From assembly GCA_003151335.1 (NCBI GenBank), contig PLXE01000092.1, forward strand, positions 38,391 through 102,390: 64,000 bases of DNA, read 5' to 3'. Source of the DNA: Acidobacteriaceae bacterium. Lineage in GTDB: Bacteria; Acidobacteriota; Terriglobia; Terriglobales; Acidobacteriaceae. Both the position numbers and the translations under genes were made by a program. Under the pieces are notes generated by a model, which was given only the letters and a program-made list of their open reading frames with translations, made no database searches and had not been told where the DNA came from. Position 1 is the first letter of the stretch. The number at the start of each line of letters is the position of its first letter. This document shows positions 27,533 to 36,836 of this stretch, in pieces.

Positions 27533-28651
27533 GTGGCTACAGCACCGATTACTGAAGCGGTATCCTGCTCGCTCGAAAACTATCTCGTACTTCCTGATAG
27601 CTCCATGGACGGCCGCATTGCGGACGCCAGAGCTGCCTTGGGCAGCGAGTGCATCGTTCTTGGTCATCATTATCAGCGCGATGAAGTGGTGCGCTTCGCC
27701 GATTGCCTTGGCGATTCCTACCGCCTGTCACAGATGGCGGCGCAGGCCAAAGGCAGCTACATCGTCTTCTGCGGCGTGCACTTCATGGCGGAGAGCGCCG
27801 ACATTTTGGCGCGTCCTGGGCAAGCGGTCATCCTGCCCGACCTGAACGCCGGCTGCTCCATGGCCGACATGGCCGAGATTTCGCAGGTGGAAGACGCCTG
27901 GGAGCAACTCGTCAATCTTGGCGTGACCGACGACGAAGGCAGCGGCATCACCCCCATCACCTACATGAACTCCACCGCCGCCATCAAGGCGTTCTGCGGC
28001 GAACGCGGAGGCATGGTCTGCACCTCCTCCAATGCCAAGGGCGCGTTCGAATGGGCGCTCCGCCGCACCGGCAAGATTTTCTTCCTGCCCGATCAGCACC
28101 TGGGCCGCAACACCGGCTACGCGCGCGGCATTCCCTTGGACGAAATGGTGGTGTGGGACCCCTACATGCTGCAAGGTGGACAGACCGCCGAGCGGTTGCG
28201 TAAAGCCAAAGTGATTTTGTGGAAGGGGCACTGTTCGGTACACCAGCGTTTTCTGCCGGAACATGTGGACAAGGTGAGGGCAAACTATCCCGGCATCCAG
28301 GTCATGGTTCATCCCGAGTGCCGCTGGGAGGTCTGCCAGAAAGCCGACGGAATCGGCTCAACTGATTACCTCATCAAGGTTGTACGGCAAGCGCCCGCCG
28401 GATCGTCGTTCGCCATCGGCACGGAGATCCACCTGGTGAACCGCCTGGCCAAGGAAAACCCGGACAAGCGCGTCATCACGCTCGACGATTCCGGCTGCCT
28501 GTGCACCACCATGTTCCGCATCTCGCCGCAACACCTGTGCTGGGCGCTGGAAAACCTGGTGGAGGGCAACATCGTCAATCAGATCAAGGTAAAAGACAGC
28601 GTGAAGAAATGGGCGCGCGTGGCGCTTGATAGAATGTTAGAGATACAGTGA
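27533..28651 (+). CDS. nadA: Quinolinate synthase
   Basis: 372 residues from the GTG at 27533. GHHYQRDEVV is the substrate-binding His motif; Fe-S ligand cysteines are in NAGCSMADM, HPECRWEV and DSGCLCTTM. YMNSTAAIKAFCGERGGMVCTSSNA is the central family block. It condenses iminoaspartate with dihydroxyacetone phosphate to quinolinate for NAD. nadB and nadC are not in the window. Confidence 0.94.
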   Translation: MATAPITEAVSCSLENYLVLPDSSMDGRIADARAALGSECIVLGHHYQRDEVVRFADCLGDSYRLSQMAAQAKGSYIVFCGVHFMAESADILARPGQAVILPDLNAGCSMADMAEISQVEDAWEQLVNLGVTDDEGSGITPITYMNSTAAIKAFCGERGGMVCTSSNAKGAFEWALRRTGKIFFLPDQHLGRNTGYARGIPLDEMVVWDPYMLQGGQTAERLRKAKVILWKGHCSVHQRFLPEHVDKVRANYPGIQVMVHPECRWEVCQKADGIGSTDYLIKVVRQAPAGSSFAIGTEIHLVNRLAKENPDKRVITLDDSGCLCTTMFRISPQHLCWALENLVEGNIVNQIKVKDSVKKWARVALDRMLEIQ

Positions 28652-28782
28652 TCATTCGCAAACGTCCACGGGAAAAGTATTGGCGGCGTGTTCCGCGCTC
28701 TTGGTCAGACCTGCGGGAGTATCGCCGCCGCATGGTGAATCGCCACCAGGCCCACCATCAAGCCAAGCTGGAAAGTATAGAT

Positions 28783-29217
28783 ATGGCACGCACGTTCACA
28801 GTTTCCGAAGCCGAGACCCTGCTGCCAGTGCTGGAGTCGCTGCTCCGCTCCGCCATGCAGGCCAAGGCGCTGATCGAAGAAGTTGATGGCGAGTTGCAAT
28901 CGCTGGCCAACCGCATCTTCATTAACGGCGGCACCCTGGTGAACGTGGTGTCGGTGGCCCGCCGCAAGGCCGAACGCGAGAAGGCGGTGCAGCGCGCCAA
29001 GGATGCCGTTGCCGAGATCGACGCCACCGGCGTCCAGGTGAAAGATCTCGATATCGGCCTGCTCGATTTTCCCTGCATCGTCGGCGAAGAAGTCATCCTG
29101 CTCTGCTGGAAGCTGGGCGAAAAGAAGCTCACGCATTGGCATGGCACCGAGGAGGGTTTTGCCGGCCGCAAACCCATTGACGAGCGCATTCTTCGGGGCC
29201 AGAAGAAGAGCAACTAG
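28783..29217 (+). CDS. DUF2203 family protein
   Basis: 144 residues from the ATG at 28783 (GGAAAG about 10 nt upstream); the frame is open back to 28648 but the extra residues look unlike the family. It starts ARTFTVSEAETLLPVLESLL and ends with GVQVKDLDIGLLDFPC, EEVILLCWKLGE, and THWHGTEEGFAGRKPI, which is the DUF2203 pattern. Function is unknown. It lies 10 bp before the ABC-F gene and may be co-transcribed with it. Confidence 0.8.
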   Translation: MARTFTVSEAETLLPVLESLLRSAMQAKALIEEVDGELQSLANRIFINGGTLVNVVSVARRKAEREKAVQRAKDAVAEIDATGVQVKDLDIGLLDFPCIVGEEVILLCWKLGEKKLTHWHGTEEGFAGRKPIDERILRGQKKSN

Positions 29218-29226
29218 CGCCCCATC

Positions 29227-31170
29227 ATGATCCAGCTCTCTTCCGCCGGGAAACGTTTCGGTCCCAAGCTACTCTTCAATGAACTCGATTGGCTCATCAC
29301 CCCGCGCGATCGCGTCGGGCTGGTGGGCGCCAACGGCACCGGCAAATCAACTCTGCTGAAAATATTGGGCGGGCTCGAATCGCTCGACTACGGCACGGTC
29401 ACACCTGCGAAGAACATGACCTTCGGCTATCTGTCGCAGGATGGCCTGCAGCTCTCCGGGCGCACCGTGTTCGACGAATGCATGTCGGTGTTCAGCGACC
29501 TGCGCTCGCTGGAGCACGAGATGGAAGAACTCGCTCACAAGATGGGCGAGTTGGACCATACTTCCAGCGACTACGCGCAAGTGGCCGACCGCTATCAGCG
29601 CATCACCGGCGAGTTCCGCGTGCGCGACGGCTACGCCCTCGATTCGCAGGTCGGCACCGTGCTCGACGGCCTGGGCTTTCGCAAGGAAGACTGGACGCGG
29701 CAGACGGAAGAGTTTTCCGGCGGCTGGCAGATGCGGATCGCGCTGGCCAAGCTATTGCTGGCCAAACCCAATCTGTTGCTGCTCGACGAGCCCACCAACC
29801 ATCTCGACCTCGAAACTCGCAACTGGCTGGAGCAATATCTTCTGCAATATCCGTTCGCCTATATTCTCATCTCGCACGACCGCTACTTCCTCGACGTGAC
29901 CGTGGATCGCATCGTCGAAATCTGGAACAAGCGGGTGCAGTTCTACAGCGGAAATTACGAGAAGTATTTGCAGCAGAAACAGGAGCGCCGCGACTCGCTG
30001 GTGGCGGCCTACAAGAACCAGCGCGAGCGCATCGAGCAGCTTGAAGCATTCATCAACCGCTTCCGCGCCCAGGCGACCAAGGCGAAGCAGGTGCAAAGCC
30101 GCATCAAGGAACTGGAGAAAATCAATCGCATCGAGATTCCGCCGGACGAGAGGACCATCCACTTCAGCTTCCCTCAGCCCAACCCCAGCGGACGGCTGGT
30201 CGTTGAGTGCGCGGGCGTAGCGAAAAGCTATGGTGCGAAAGAGGTCTTCCGCGAGGTGGACTTCACCATTCAGCGTGGCGATCGCATCGCACTGGTCGGC
30301 GTGAACGGGGCCGGCAAATCAACGCTGATCAAGCTTCTCGCTGGCATCGAACCGCTCACCGCGGGCACACTGCAGCTTGGCCACCATGTAGAACCGGACT
30401 ATTTCGCGCAGGACCAATATAAGGAACTCGATGCCACGCGCCGTATGCTCGACGATTTGTCGGATGTGGCGGGGCAGAAGTCGATGACCGAATTGCGTGG
30501 CATGCTGGGCTGCTTTCTTTTCTCCGAAGATGACGTGTTCAAACCGATTGGGGTGCTTTCAGGCGGCGAGCGCAACCGCTACGCGCTGGCCCGCATGTTG
30601 CTGCATCCGTCCAACTTTCTGCTGCTCGACGAGCCTACCAACCACCTCGACCTGCGCGCCAAAGACGTGCTGCTGGAGTCGTTGGAGAAGTACAACGGCA
30701 CCGTGGTTTTTGTCTCGCACGATCGCTACTTTATCGACAAGCTGGCCACTCGCGTCTTCGAAATCGGCGCTGGCCGGGTTGAAGTTTTTCCCGGCAATTA
30801 CGAAGACTACGTCTGGCGCAAGCAGCGGGCTGGCTTGGCGGAGGAGGTAACCGGTCCGCGCAATAGATCGAGCGCCTGGGCTCCCACATTGTCAGATGTC
30901 CCGGGCTATGAAGATCGAAAGCCGGCCGCGAGGAAGCGGGTGAACCCGATCAAGCGCAAGCAACTGGAAGAGCGCTGCAAGCAGGTGGAAGAGGAGATTG
31001 CGCAACTGGAGAGCGGGATCGCCGAGTGTGAGCGCGAGTTGCAGTCGTTTGTCAGCGCGGAGGAAACGGCGCACTGGAGCGATCTGCTGGCCCAGCGGCG
31101 CAACGGACTCGGACCGCTGCTGGCGGAGTGGGAAGAGCTTTCGCAGGTGTTGCAGCAGGCCAACGCCTAG
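29227..31170 (+). CDS. ABC-F family ATPase
   Basis: 647 residues with two ABC domains and no membrane segments: Walker A GANGTGKST (about residue 34) and GVNGAGKST (about 358), signatures FSGGWQMRIALAKLL and LSGGERNRYALARML, and two LLLLDEPTNHLD-type Walker B motifs. The domains are joined by the basic ABC-F linker (KNQRERIEQLEAFINRF, KAKQVQSRIKELEK), and the C-terminus has a coiled coil. Members act on the ribosome as translation factors or antibiotic-protection proteins; the sequence looks closer to housekeeping Uup/YheS types. It overlaps the convergent GGDEF gene by 4 bp. Confidence 0.92.
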   Translation: MIQLSSAGKRFGPKLLFNELDWLITPRDRVGLVGANGTGKSTLLKILGGLESLDYGTVTPAKNMTFGYLSQDGLQLSGRTVFDECMSVFSDLRSLEHEMEELAHKMGELDHTSSDYAQVADRYQRITGEFRVRDGYALDSQVGTVLDGLGFRKEDWTRQTEEFSGGWQMRIALAKLLLAKPNLLLLDEPTNHLDLETRNWLEQYLLQYPFAYILISHDRYFLDVTVDRIVEIWNKRVQFYSGNYEKYLQQKQERRDSLVAAYKNQRERIEQLEAFINRFRAQATKAKQVQSRIKELEKINRIEIPPDERTIHFSFPQPNPSGRLVVECAGVAKSYGAKEVFREVDFTIQRGDRIALVGVNGAGKSTLIKLLAGIEPLTAGTLQLGHHVEPDYFAQDQYKELDATRRMLDDLSDVAGQKSMTELRGMLGCFLFSEDDVFKPIGVLSGGERNRYALARMLLHPSNFLLLDEPTNHLDLRAKDVLLESLEKYNGTVVFVSHDRYFIDKLATRVFEIGAGRVEVFPGNYEDYVWRKQRAGLAEEVTGPRNRSSAWAPTLSDVPGYEDRKPAARKRVNPIKRKQLEERCKQVEEEIAQLESGIAECERELQSFVSAEETAHWSDLLAQRRNGLGPLLAEWEELSQVLQQANA

Positions 31171-33140
31171 CCGGACCTGCTAACGCTAAGAGCCGGCGTG
31201 TCCGTGCTAGTTGCGTCGGCAACCACTACGCAGTCCTTTCCACCCGCTTTAGCGCGGTACAGTGCTTCGTCCGCCGACCTGAGAAGCGGTGCAGCAGACG
31301 TGCCGTGCTGCGGAAATGCGGCCACCCCGATGGACACGGTAATCCGTCGGAGGGTTTCTCCGCGATAACCGATCTGCAGGTTTGCGACCTGCTCCCTGAG
31401 CTTGGCGGCCCGTTCGCAGCCGGTCTCCAGACTAGCCTCCGCCAGGATCAGCAGGAACTCCTCACCCCCGTAGCGGCAGGCAATATCGCCGCCGCGTGTT
31501 ATGGAGTTGAGGACGGAGCCTAATTCTCGCAGCAGGATGTCGCCCGCCTCGTGGCCAAAGGTGTCATTGAACAGCTTGAAGCGATCGATATCGATCATCA
31601 ATACCGTCACCGGCTTTGCGTTTCTGGCGGCGCGCAGCAATTCCCGCTCCAAGGACTCTTCCATATGACGGCGGTTGAACAGGCCGGTGAGGGGATCGCG
31701 GACGGACTGGTATTTCAAAGTCTCGCGCAGCGTGAGGTTGGCAAAGGCCAGCGAAATCTGTTCGGCCACGGTAGTGGCCAGATCCTGCTTGCGCCGACGC
31801 AGCCGCGGATGGGCACTGGAATCGCACAAGCCGGGATCGTTGATGCTAAGCACGCCTAGAGAGTCGCCTTGAGCGACCATGGGAATACAGAGATGGCAGG
31901 CGGCCGAAGCTTGGTCGGTATGCCCACAGAGCAAACTAAAGTTGTTGGGTTGCACTACATGCACGCATCCTTTGCGCAAAGCCCAGCAGCTCTCCGGAGC
32001 AAAAGGACCTTGCGTTATGGCAGAGGCGCCCCAACTGAGGACCACTTCCAGCAGATTGCGCGATGGGTTAAGCATCAACATTGCCCCCGAGGGGAAGAGC
32101 TGCTGCAGAACGCGGGAAGCTTGCTGGCGCGCCTCGTCCAGGGTCAGACACGACTGCAGCAGTTCGACCAGCTCGTTGATGGCTTCAATTTCCTTGGTGT
32201 ACTCCTGCATTTCCTCCAGGGAGCCTCGCAATTGGTTCTCGGTGCGCGCCAGCTCCTGGGTACGCTCGGCTACGCGCTGTTCAAGCTCGGTGTTAAGCTC
32301 GGAGACTTTCTCCTGCATGCGAATACGCGATCTCACCTCGCGCGCCACCTTGCGGGTGGCCAGCCAGGCGATGGCCCCCGCCAGCACGCCCATAAGCAGA
32401 ATAAAGAGGAGCATGATGCGCCGGCCGGTGGCGTTGTGCTGCTTGCTCTGCTCGCTGGCCAGCCTGACCTGTTCCTTCTGGAACCGCAAAAAATCGTCCC
32501 AGGCAGCGTGATACCGGAACAGCGCAGGGGTGGTTTGCTGGATCATTAATTCGGTCGCGGCGGGCCTGTCTTTTTCGGTGAGTAGCAAATGCAGCGCGCG
32601 CAGGTAACTGTCAACGTAGGGTCCGCGGGTTTGTTTCACCGTTTCCAGCAGTCGCTTCTCCTCGTCGGATTGACAATGAGTCTGGAGGGCCGCCAGGAGA
32701 GAGGATATCTGACGGGTGTTTTCCGCCCGGCGGGGCAGCAGTTGGCCAATCTCCTCTGGCCGCTGCAACAGGAAAATCTGCATGGTGATTCGGCTGTTCT
32801 CACTGGAGTAGCGCAGGGCCTCTTGCCCCAGTTGCAGTTCGAGCAGGCCTTCGTTGAGCGTGTCTTCCGCGCTTGCATTCATGCGCTGCATGCGATCCAG
32901 CGTCAGATAGGCGGTTCCCAGCAGGATGACGATCAGCAGGGCGAACGACATGCCCAGCCCTAACGAGAGTTGCCGGCTGTCTTTGAAGGATGGCTTCGGT
33001 GGTCCCATGGGTGCCTGGCTTACGCTCTCCGTCAGCGCGTCAGATCGAACCAGGCTGCCTGCCTCGCTGTCTTCAACTGGCATGGTCGCGTCGCTCTGCG
33101 TCTCTCTCTGGGCGTGCACAACTTCGATCTCGGAAGCCAT
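31167..33140 (-). CDS. Membrane diguanylate cyclase with sensor and GAF domains
   Basis: 657 residues. Two transmembrane helices (about 58-80 and 241-262) frame a four-helix periplasmic sensor region. A coiled segment (residues about 270-325) leads to a GAF-like domain (about 335-480) and a GGDEF domain with the active-site variant RYGGEEF near residue 555. DPLTGLFNRRHMEE is the domain start and FGHEAGD follows. The active site looks intact, so it probably makes c-di-GMP in response to an external or cytoplasmic signal. Confidence 0.88.
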   Translation of the reverse strand: MASEIEVVHAQRETQSDATMPVEDSEAGSLVRSDALTESVSQAPMGPPKPSFKDSRQLSLGLGMSFALLIVILLGTAYLTLDRMQRMNASAEDTLNEGLLELQLGQEALRYSSENSRITMQIFLLQRPEEIGQLLPRRAENTRQISSLLAALQTHCQSDEEKRLLETVKQTRGPYVDSYLRALHLLLTEKDRPAATELMIQQTTPALFRYHAAWDDFLRFQKEQVRLASEQSKQHNATGRRIMLLFILLMGVLAGAIAWLATRKVAREVRSRIRMQEKVSELNTELEQRVAERTQELARTENQLRGSLEEMQEYTKEIEAINELVELLQSCLTLDEARQQASRVLQQLFPSGAMLMLNPSRNLLEVVLSWGASAITQGPFAPESCWALRKGCVHVVQPNNFSLLCGHTDQASAACHLCIPMVAQGDSLGVLSINDPGLCDSSAHPRLRRRKQDLATTVAEQISLAFANLTLRETLKYQSVRDPLTGLFNRRHMEESLERELLRAARNAKPVTVLMIDIDRFKLFNDTFGHEAGDILLRELGSVLNSITRGGDIACRYGGEEFLLILAEASLETGCERAAKLREQVANLQIGYRGETLRRITVSIGVAAFPQHGTSAAPLLRSADEALYRAKAGGKDCVVVADATSTDTPALSVSRSG

Positions 33141-33594
33141 CTGCTACCTCCAACCTGACGAGCCGACGCGGGGGCAACAGATCTCTTGCCTTAGCTTGAG
33201 ACTACAACCCTATGCGCCAGAGGCGGGGTTAAATTCCTCTAAGGATGGGTAACGAAAGTTTGCAAAGAGCCAATTTGGGAAATGTCCGCCTAGGGAAGCG
33301 TCGTCCCGACTAGCGAATGTCACATCGCCCTGCGGCCCGCCCTTGGGAATGGAAATTGACCCCGGAGGCACGGAGATCGCGAAGAAAACTCCACAGAAGC
33401 CAAAGCCTCCGTGTCGGAGCCTGCCTTGAGCGAAGCCGAACGGTAGTAAATGATTTTCTGCGGAGCAGCTACCCAGTCAGGGCTTCTGCCCGCGCATTCC
33501 ACTTCGGCGCAAAGTCGCTGTTGGCCAGCCAAGTTACAGGGTCGATCATCGTTCGAACCGTTCGCTGAAACGGCGAAAAGGAGTTGGCGTAGAG

Positions 33595-33616
33595 CTCTAA
33601 CCGTGCTACTATCCGC
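33595..33616 (+). promoter_or_regulatory. Candidate promoter shared with the paralogue at 50557
   Basis: CTCTAACCGTGCTACTATCC (33595-33614) matches 50396-50415 at most positions, and both are preceded by AAAGGAGTT. TACTAT with an upstream TG-like base resembles an extended -10. Each lies about 135-140 nt before its gene. The rest of 33141-33750 shows no gene. Confidence 0.45.
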
Positions 33617-33750
33617 CCACACTGGCAAACATTTCGGCAATCCACTTCATTACAATCAGGTGCCTCGTTCCCAGCGTCAAATGAGAACCAAAACCAAAGT
33701 ATGGCAGCAACACCCTGGCCAATCCCGCAGGTATTCTTTCGGAGAACCTA

Positions 33751-36156
33751 ATGCAGACCGACCGCCGACTGTTCTTATTGTTTCTTACATTCAGCTTCTT
33801 GGCAGTGCTGTCACTGCCTGTCTTTGCCCAGCAAGTGATTGCAACCGTACCGGTGGGTTCCTATCCCCAGAGTTCAGCGGTGAACCCGGTGACCAATAAG
33901 ATCTACGTGGCAAACTACTGCGGCACCGATCCCACCTGTGCAAGCCAGGGGACGGTGACTGTCATCGACGGCGCCACCGACAATACCCAGTCTGTCAACG
34001 TGGGATTTTATCCCGTGGTCGTCGCGGTGGACCCGGTGACCAACACGATCTATGTGGTGAATAATAACTGCATTGATTATCCCAACCCCTGTGCCGGCAA
34101 CGGGACCGTGACCGTCATCGACGGAGTTACCCTGGCCACCAACACCGTTACTGTCGGGAGCTATCCCTACGGCATTGCGGTGAACCCAATGACCAACCAG
34201 ATCTACGTCGCCAATGTGTGCGGCAACGATGTCACTTGCAGTACCTACAGCGGAACGGTAACGGTGATTGACGGCGTGACCCTTGGCGCCACCACTGTTC
34301 CCGTCGGGGCCAATCCTTACGCCCCCGTGGTGAACTCGGTGACCAACCAGATCTACGTTCCAAACGCTTGCGGCAACGATCCCACCTGCGCGTCCCCCCA
34401 CGGTCCCGGTACGGTGACGGTCATTGACGGCGCCACCGACAGCACCACCTCTGTCAATGTGGGAATCCTTCCCGACGCCCTGGACGTCAACACCACGACC
34501 AACCAGATCTATGTCGCCAACGAATGCGGCGATGATCCCTACTGCGCCAGCACCGCCACCATGACGGTGATCAACGGCGCCAGCCTTGCCACCACCGACG
34601 TCGCCATCGGCGGCTATTATCCATTTGCGATAGCGGTCAATTCGGCCACCAACAAGATTTACGTTCCCGCCGATTGCTTCGGCAATCCTTCCTGCCAACT
34701 CGCCCCTAACGGAACGGTGACGGTCATCGATGGCGTGACCCTTGGTACTGCCAGCATTCCTACCGGGGCGGCCGGGACTTATCCGGACACCATGGTGATC
34801 AATTCGGTAGCCAACAAAATCTACATTGCCAACCCGTGCGGCAGCGATCCCAACTGTCAGACCAATGGGACAGTGACGGTCATCGACGGCGCCACTCGTG
34901 CAACCACGAACGTTTTCGCCGGGAATCACCCGTACGGCTTGGCCCTGAACTCCGCGACCAACAGGGTGTACGTCCCCAACTCTAAGGGCAACACGGTCTC
35001 GGTGATTGATGGAACTCCTCCCACGGCCCTGCAATTTGTTCCGCTGGCTCAGCCGTGTCGTGCGGTCGATACCAGGCCGGCGTACGGTGGCAATGGCCCG
35101 ATTCAAGGTGGCACGCACCAGGACTTCCCCATTTCTGGCGCGGGCAGCTGTGGGGTTCTGGCTTCCGCAGCCGCCTATTCCATGAACGTCTCGGTGGTCC
35201 CGAACGGATCTCTGGCCTATCTGACGGTGTGGCCCGCGGGACAGTCGCAGCCTTTGGCCTCTACGTTGAACTCGCTGGATGGCCGCATCAAGGCCAACGC
35301 CGCGATCGTGCCGGCGGGAGCCAGCGGCGAGATCAGCGTGTACGCCACCAACACGACCAACCTTATCGTCGACGTCAATGGCTACTTCGCGCCGGTAACT
35401 GGTTCCACGCTGGCCTTTTATCCCCTGCCGCCTTGCCGCGTCGCCGACACGCGCGATGGCAGCTATCCCCCAGGCTTGGGGCCGCCGTTCTTGCCGGGCC
35501 ACCAGGAACGGCAATTCCCCATCCTCAATGCCACGACCTGCAACATTCCCTCGAATGCGGCCGTCTACTCGCTGAACTTCTCCGTCGTTCCCCACGCTCC
35601 GCTGGGTTACATGACGGTGTGGCCCACGGGTAGATCGCGGCCTACAGTCTCGACCTTGAACGACATCCCGGGTCAGACTATTGCCAACGCCGCGATCGTA
35701 GTTGCCGGCACCAGTGGTAATGTCTCGGTTTATCCGACCAGCGATACCGACTTGATCATTGACATCAATGGCTACTTCGCACTGGCGGGTCAGGGTGGGC
35801 TGTCGCTGTACGGCGTACAGCCTTGTAGGGTCATTGACACCCGTCATGTTGGCAGCGGTCAGCCTTTCACCGGCACCTTGAGTCCGCCGGTGGATGTGGT
35901 GGACACAGGGTGTGCGGCCTCCAGCTTGGCGCAGGCCTATGTCTTCAACGCCAGCGTAGTGCCGCAAGGCGCCCTGGGCTATCTGACCCTGTGGCCCGAC
36001 GGCGCCACCCAACCCGTGGTTTCGACGCTGAACGCCCTGGACGGATCGATCTCTTCCAACATGGCGATCGTGCCCAGCACCAACGGAAAGGTCGATGCTT
36101 ATGCGTCCGGGCTCACGCAACTGATCCTCGACATCTCCAGCTACTTCGCGCCGTAG
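33751..36156 (+). CDS. Secreted YVTN-repeat propeller protein with three-module C-terminal block (array member 1)
   Basis: 801 residues; GGAG lies before the ATG. Residues 1-26 are a signal peptide cut after VFA. Eight YVTN-type repeats (about 28-425) follow, with the pattern VNPVTNKIYVAN and TVTVIDG, consistent with a beta-propeller. Most blades carry an extra loop CGxDPxC, probably a disulfide. Residues 426-801 are the family block: module 1 (426-548), module 2 (549-677), module 3 (678-801). Each has PCR..DTR, a second Cys and a YLTVWP or YMTVWP strand, and ends in NGYF or SSYF. It is exported; the ligand or partner is unknown. First gene of the tandem array. Confidence 0.88.
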   Translation: MQTDRRLFLLFLTFSFLAVLSLPVFAQQVIATVPVGSYPQSSAVNPVTNKIYVANYCGTDPTCASQGTVTVIDGATDNTQSVNVGFYPVVVAVDPVTNTIYVVNNNCIDYPNPCAGNGTVTVIDGVTLATNTVTVGSYPYGIAVNPMTNQIYVANVCGNDVTCSTYSGTVTVIDGVTLGATTVPVGANPYAPVVNSVTNQIYVPNACGNDPTCASPHGPGTVTVIDGATDSTTSVNVGILPDALDVNTTTNQIYVANECGDDPYCASTATMTVINGASLATTDVAIGGYYPFAIAVNSATNKIYVPADCFGNPSCQLAPNGTVTVIDGVTLGTASIPTGAAGTYPDTMVINSVANKIYIANPCGSDPNCQTNGTVTVIDGATRATTNVFAGNHPYGLALNSATNRVYVPNSKGNTVSVIDGTPPTALQFVPLAQPCRAVDTRPAYGGNGPIQGGTHQDFPISGAGSCGVLASAAAYSMNVSVVPNGSLAYLTVWPAGQSQPLASTLNSLDGRIKANAAIVPAGASGEISVYATNTTNLIVDVNGYFAPVTGSTLAFYPLPPCRVADTRDGSYPPGLGPPFLPGHQERQFPILNATTCNIPSNAAVYSLNFSVVPHAPLGYMTVWPTGRSRPTVSTLNDIPGQTIANAAIVVAGTSGNVSVYPTSDTDLIIDINGYFALAGQGGLSLYGVQPCRVIDTRHVGSGQPFTGTLSPPVDVVDTGCAASSLAQAYVFNASVVPQGALGYLTLWPDGATQPVVSTLNALDGSISSNMAIVPSTNGKVDAYASGLTQLILDISSYFAP

Positions 36157-36433
36157 GGCCTGCAGAGGAGAACGAGTGTCGCCGCGAGACCGATCGCCAA
36201 CTTATCCTCCAGAAGTCGGATTCAGGGAAGCTGATGGGCTGATTCCGGTCGAATCATGGACAACACGGAATGTAGGGTCCGCCGCCTTGTCGCAAGCGAA
36301 AAATGAAGGTGACAGGTTGCAAACAGACGGAGCCATGTTCAGTCCCAATTAGGGAATCACCCCCGCATTTCTATTGACTCATGAATGGGAATCTGCCCAA
36401 ACTGGAATACACTACTTCTGTCTAGTGGGCGTA

Positions 36434-36742
36434 ATGAGAAAGCCGCGCTCCGCTCTCATCCTTTTCGTGCTTCTGGTTTTGAGCCTGTCTTTTGCTGTTC
36501 CCGCAGAAGATGCGCTGGAAACCACCTACGACGAGTCCGAGACCCAGCCGTACGAAGCCATTCCTCTTTTCTCAATCCTCTTACTGGCGGCTGGCCGCGC
36601 GACCCAGGCCGTTCTGACCCCCGTACGCCCTCATTTGGGCGTGCCATCACGGTTGGGCCTTACTCGCTTCGCCGATAAAACTAGTCATCGTTCCGCTAAT
36701 GCACATCTCGCTCTAGCCTTGCTTTGTACTCTTCTTTGTTAG
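36434..36742 (+). CDS. Small exported protein with conserved-looking acidic motif
   Basis: 102 residues from the ATG at 36434. Residues 1-23 are a signal peptide (RKPRSALILFVLLVLSLSF, cut near VPA). It is followed by EDALETTYDESETQPYE and PLFSI. Small exported proteins with an ETxYDES..PYE stretch are, as I recall, common hypotheticals in Acidobacteria, which supports a real gene. The upstream frame to 36374 is probably not used. It sits between array members 1 and 2 on the same strand. Function unknown. Confidence 0.55.
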   Translation: MRKPRSALILFVLLVLSLSFAVPAEDALETTYDESETQPYEAIPLFSILLLAAGRATQAVLTPVRPHLGVPSRLGLTRFADKTSHRSANAHLALALLCTLLC

Positions 36743-36836
36743 TGACTGCGACCTCCATAATCCAGTTTCTCTCTCTGATGGTTCTTGTCGGGTGTCAGAG
36801 CTTCGCAAAAAGCTGATTTGAGATCGGGAGGTAGTC

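Noticed and set aside
33874..36120. A 748-codon open frame on the minus strand, antisense to array member 1; similar ones at 40914-42548 and 50905-52770
   Set aside because: They mirror the repeated coding sequence on the other strand, are rich in Arg, Gly, His and Val as expected of GC-rich antisense frames, lack family features, and have no ribosome sites.
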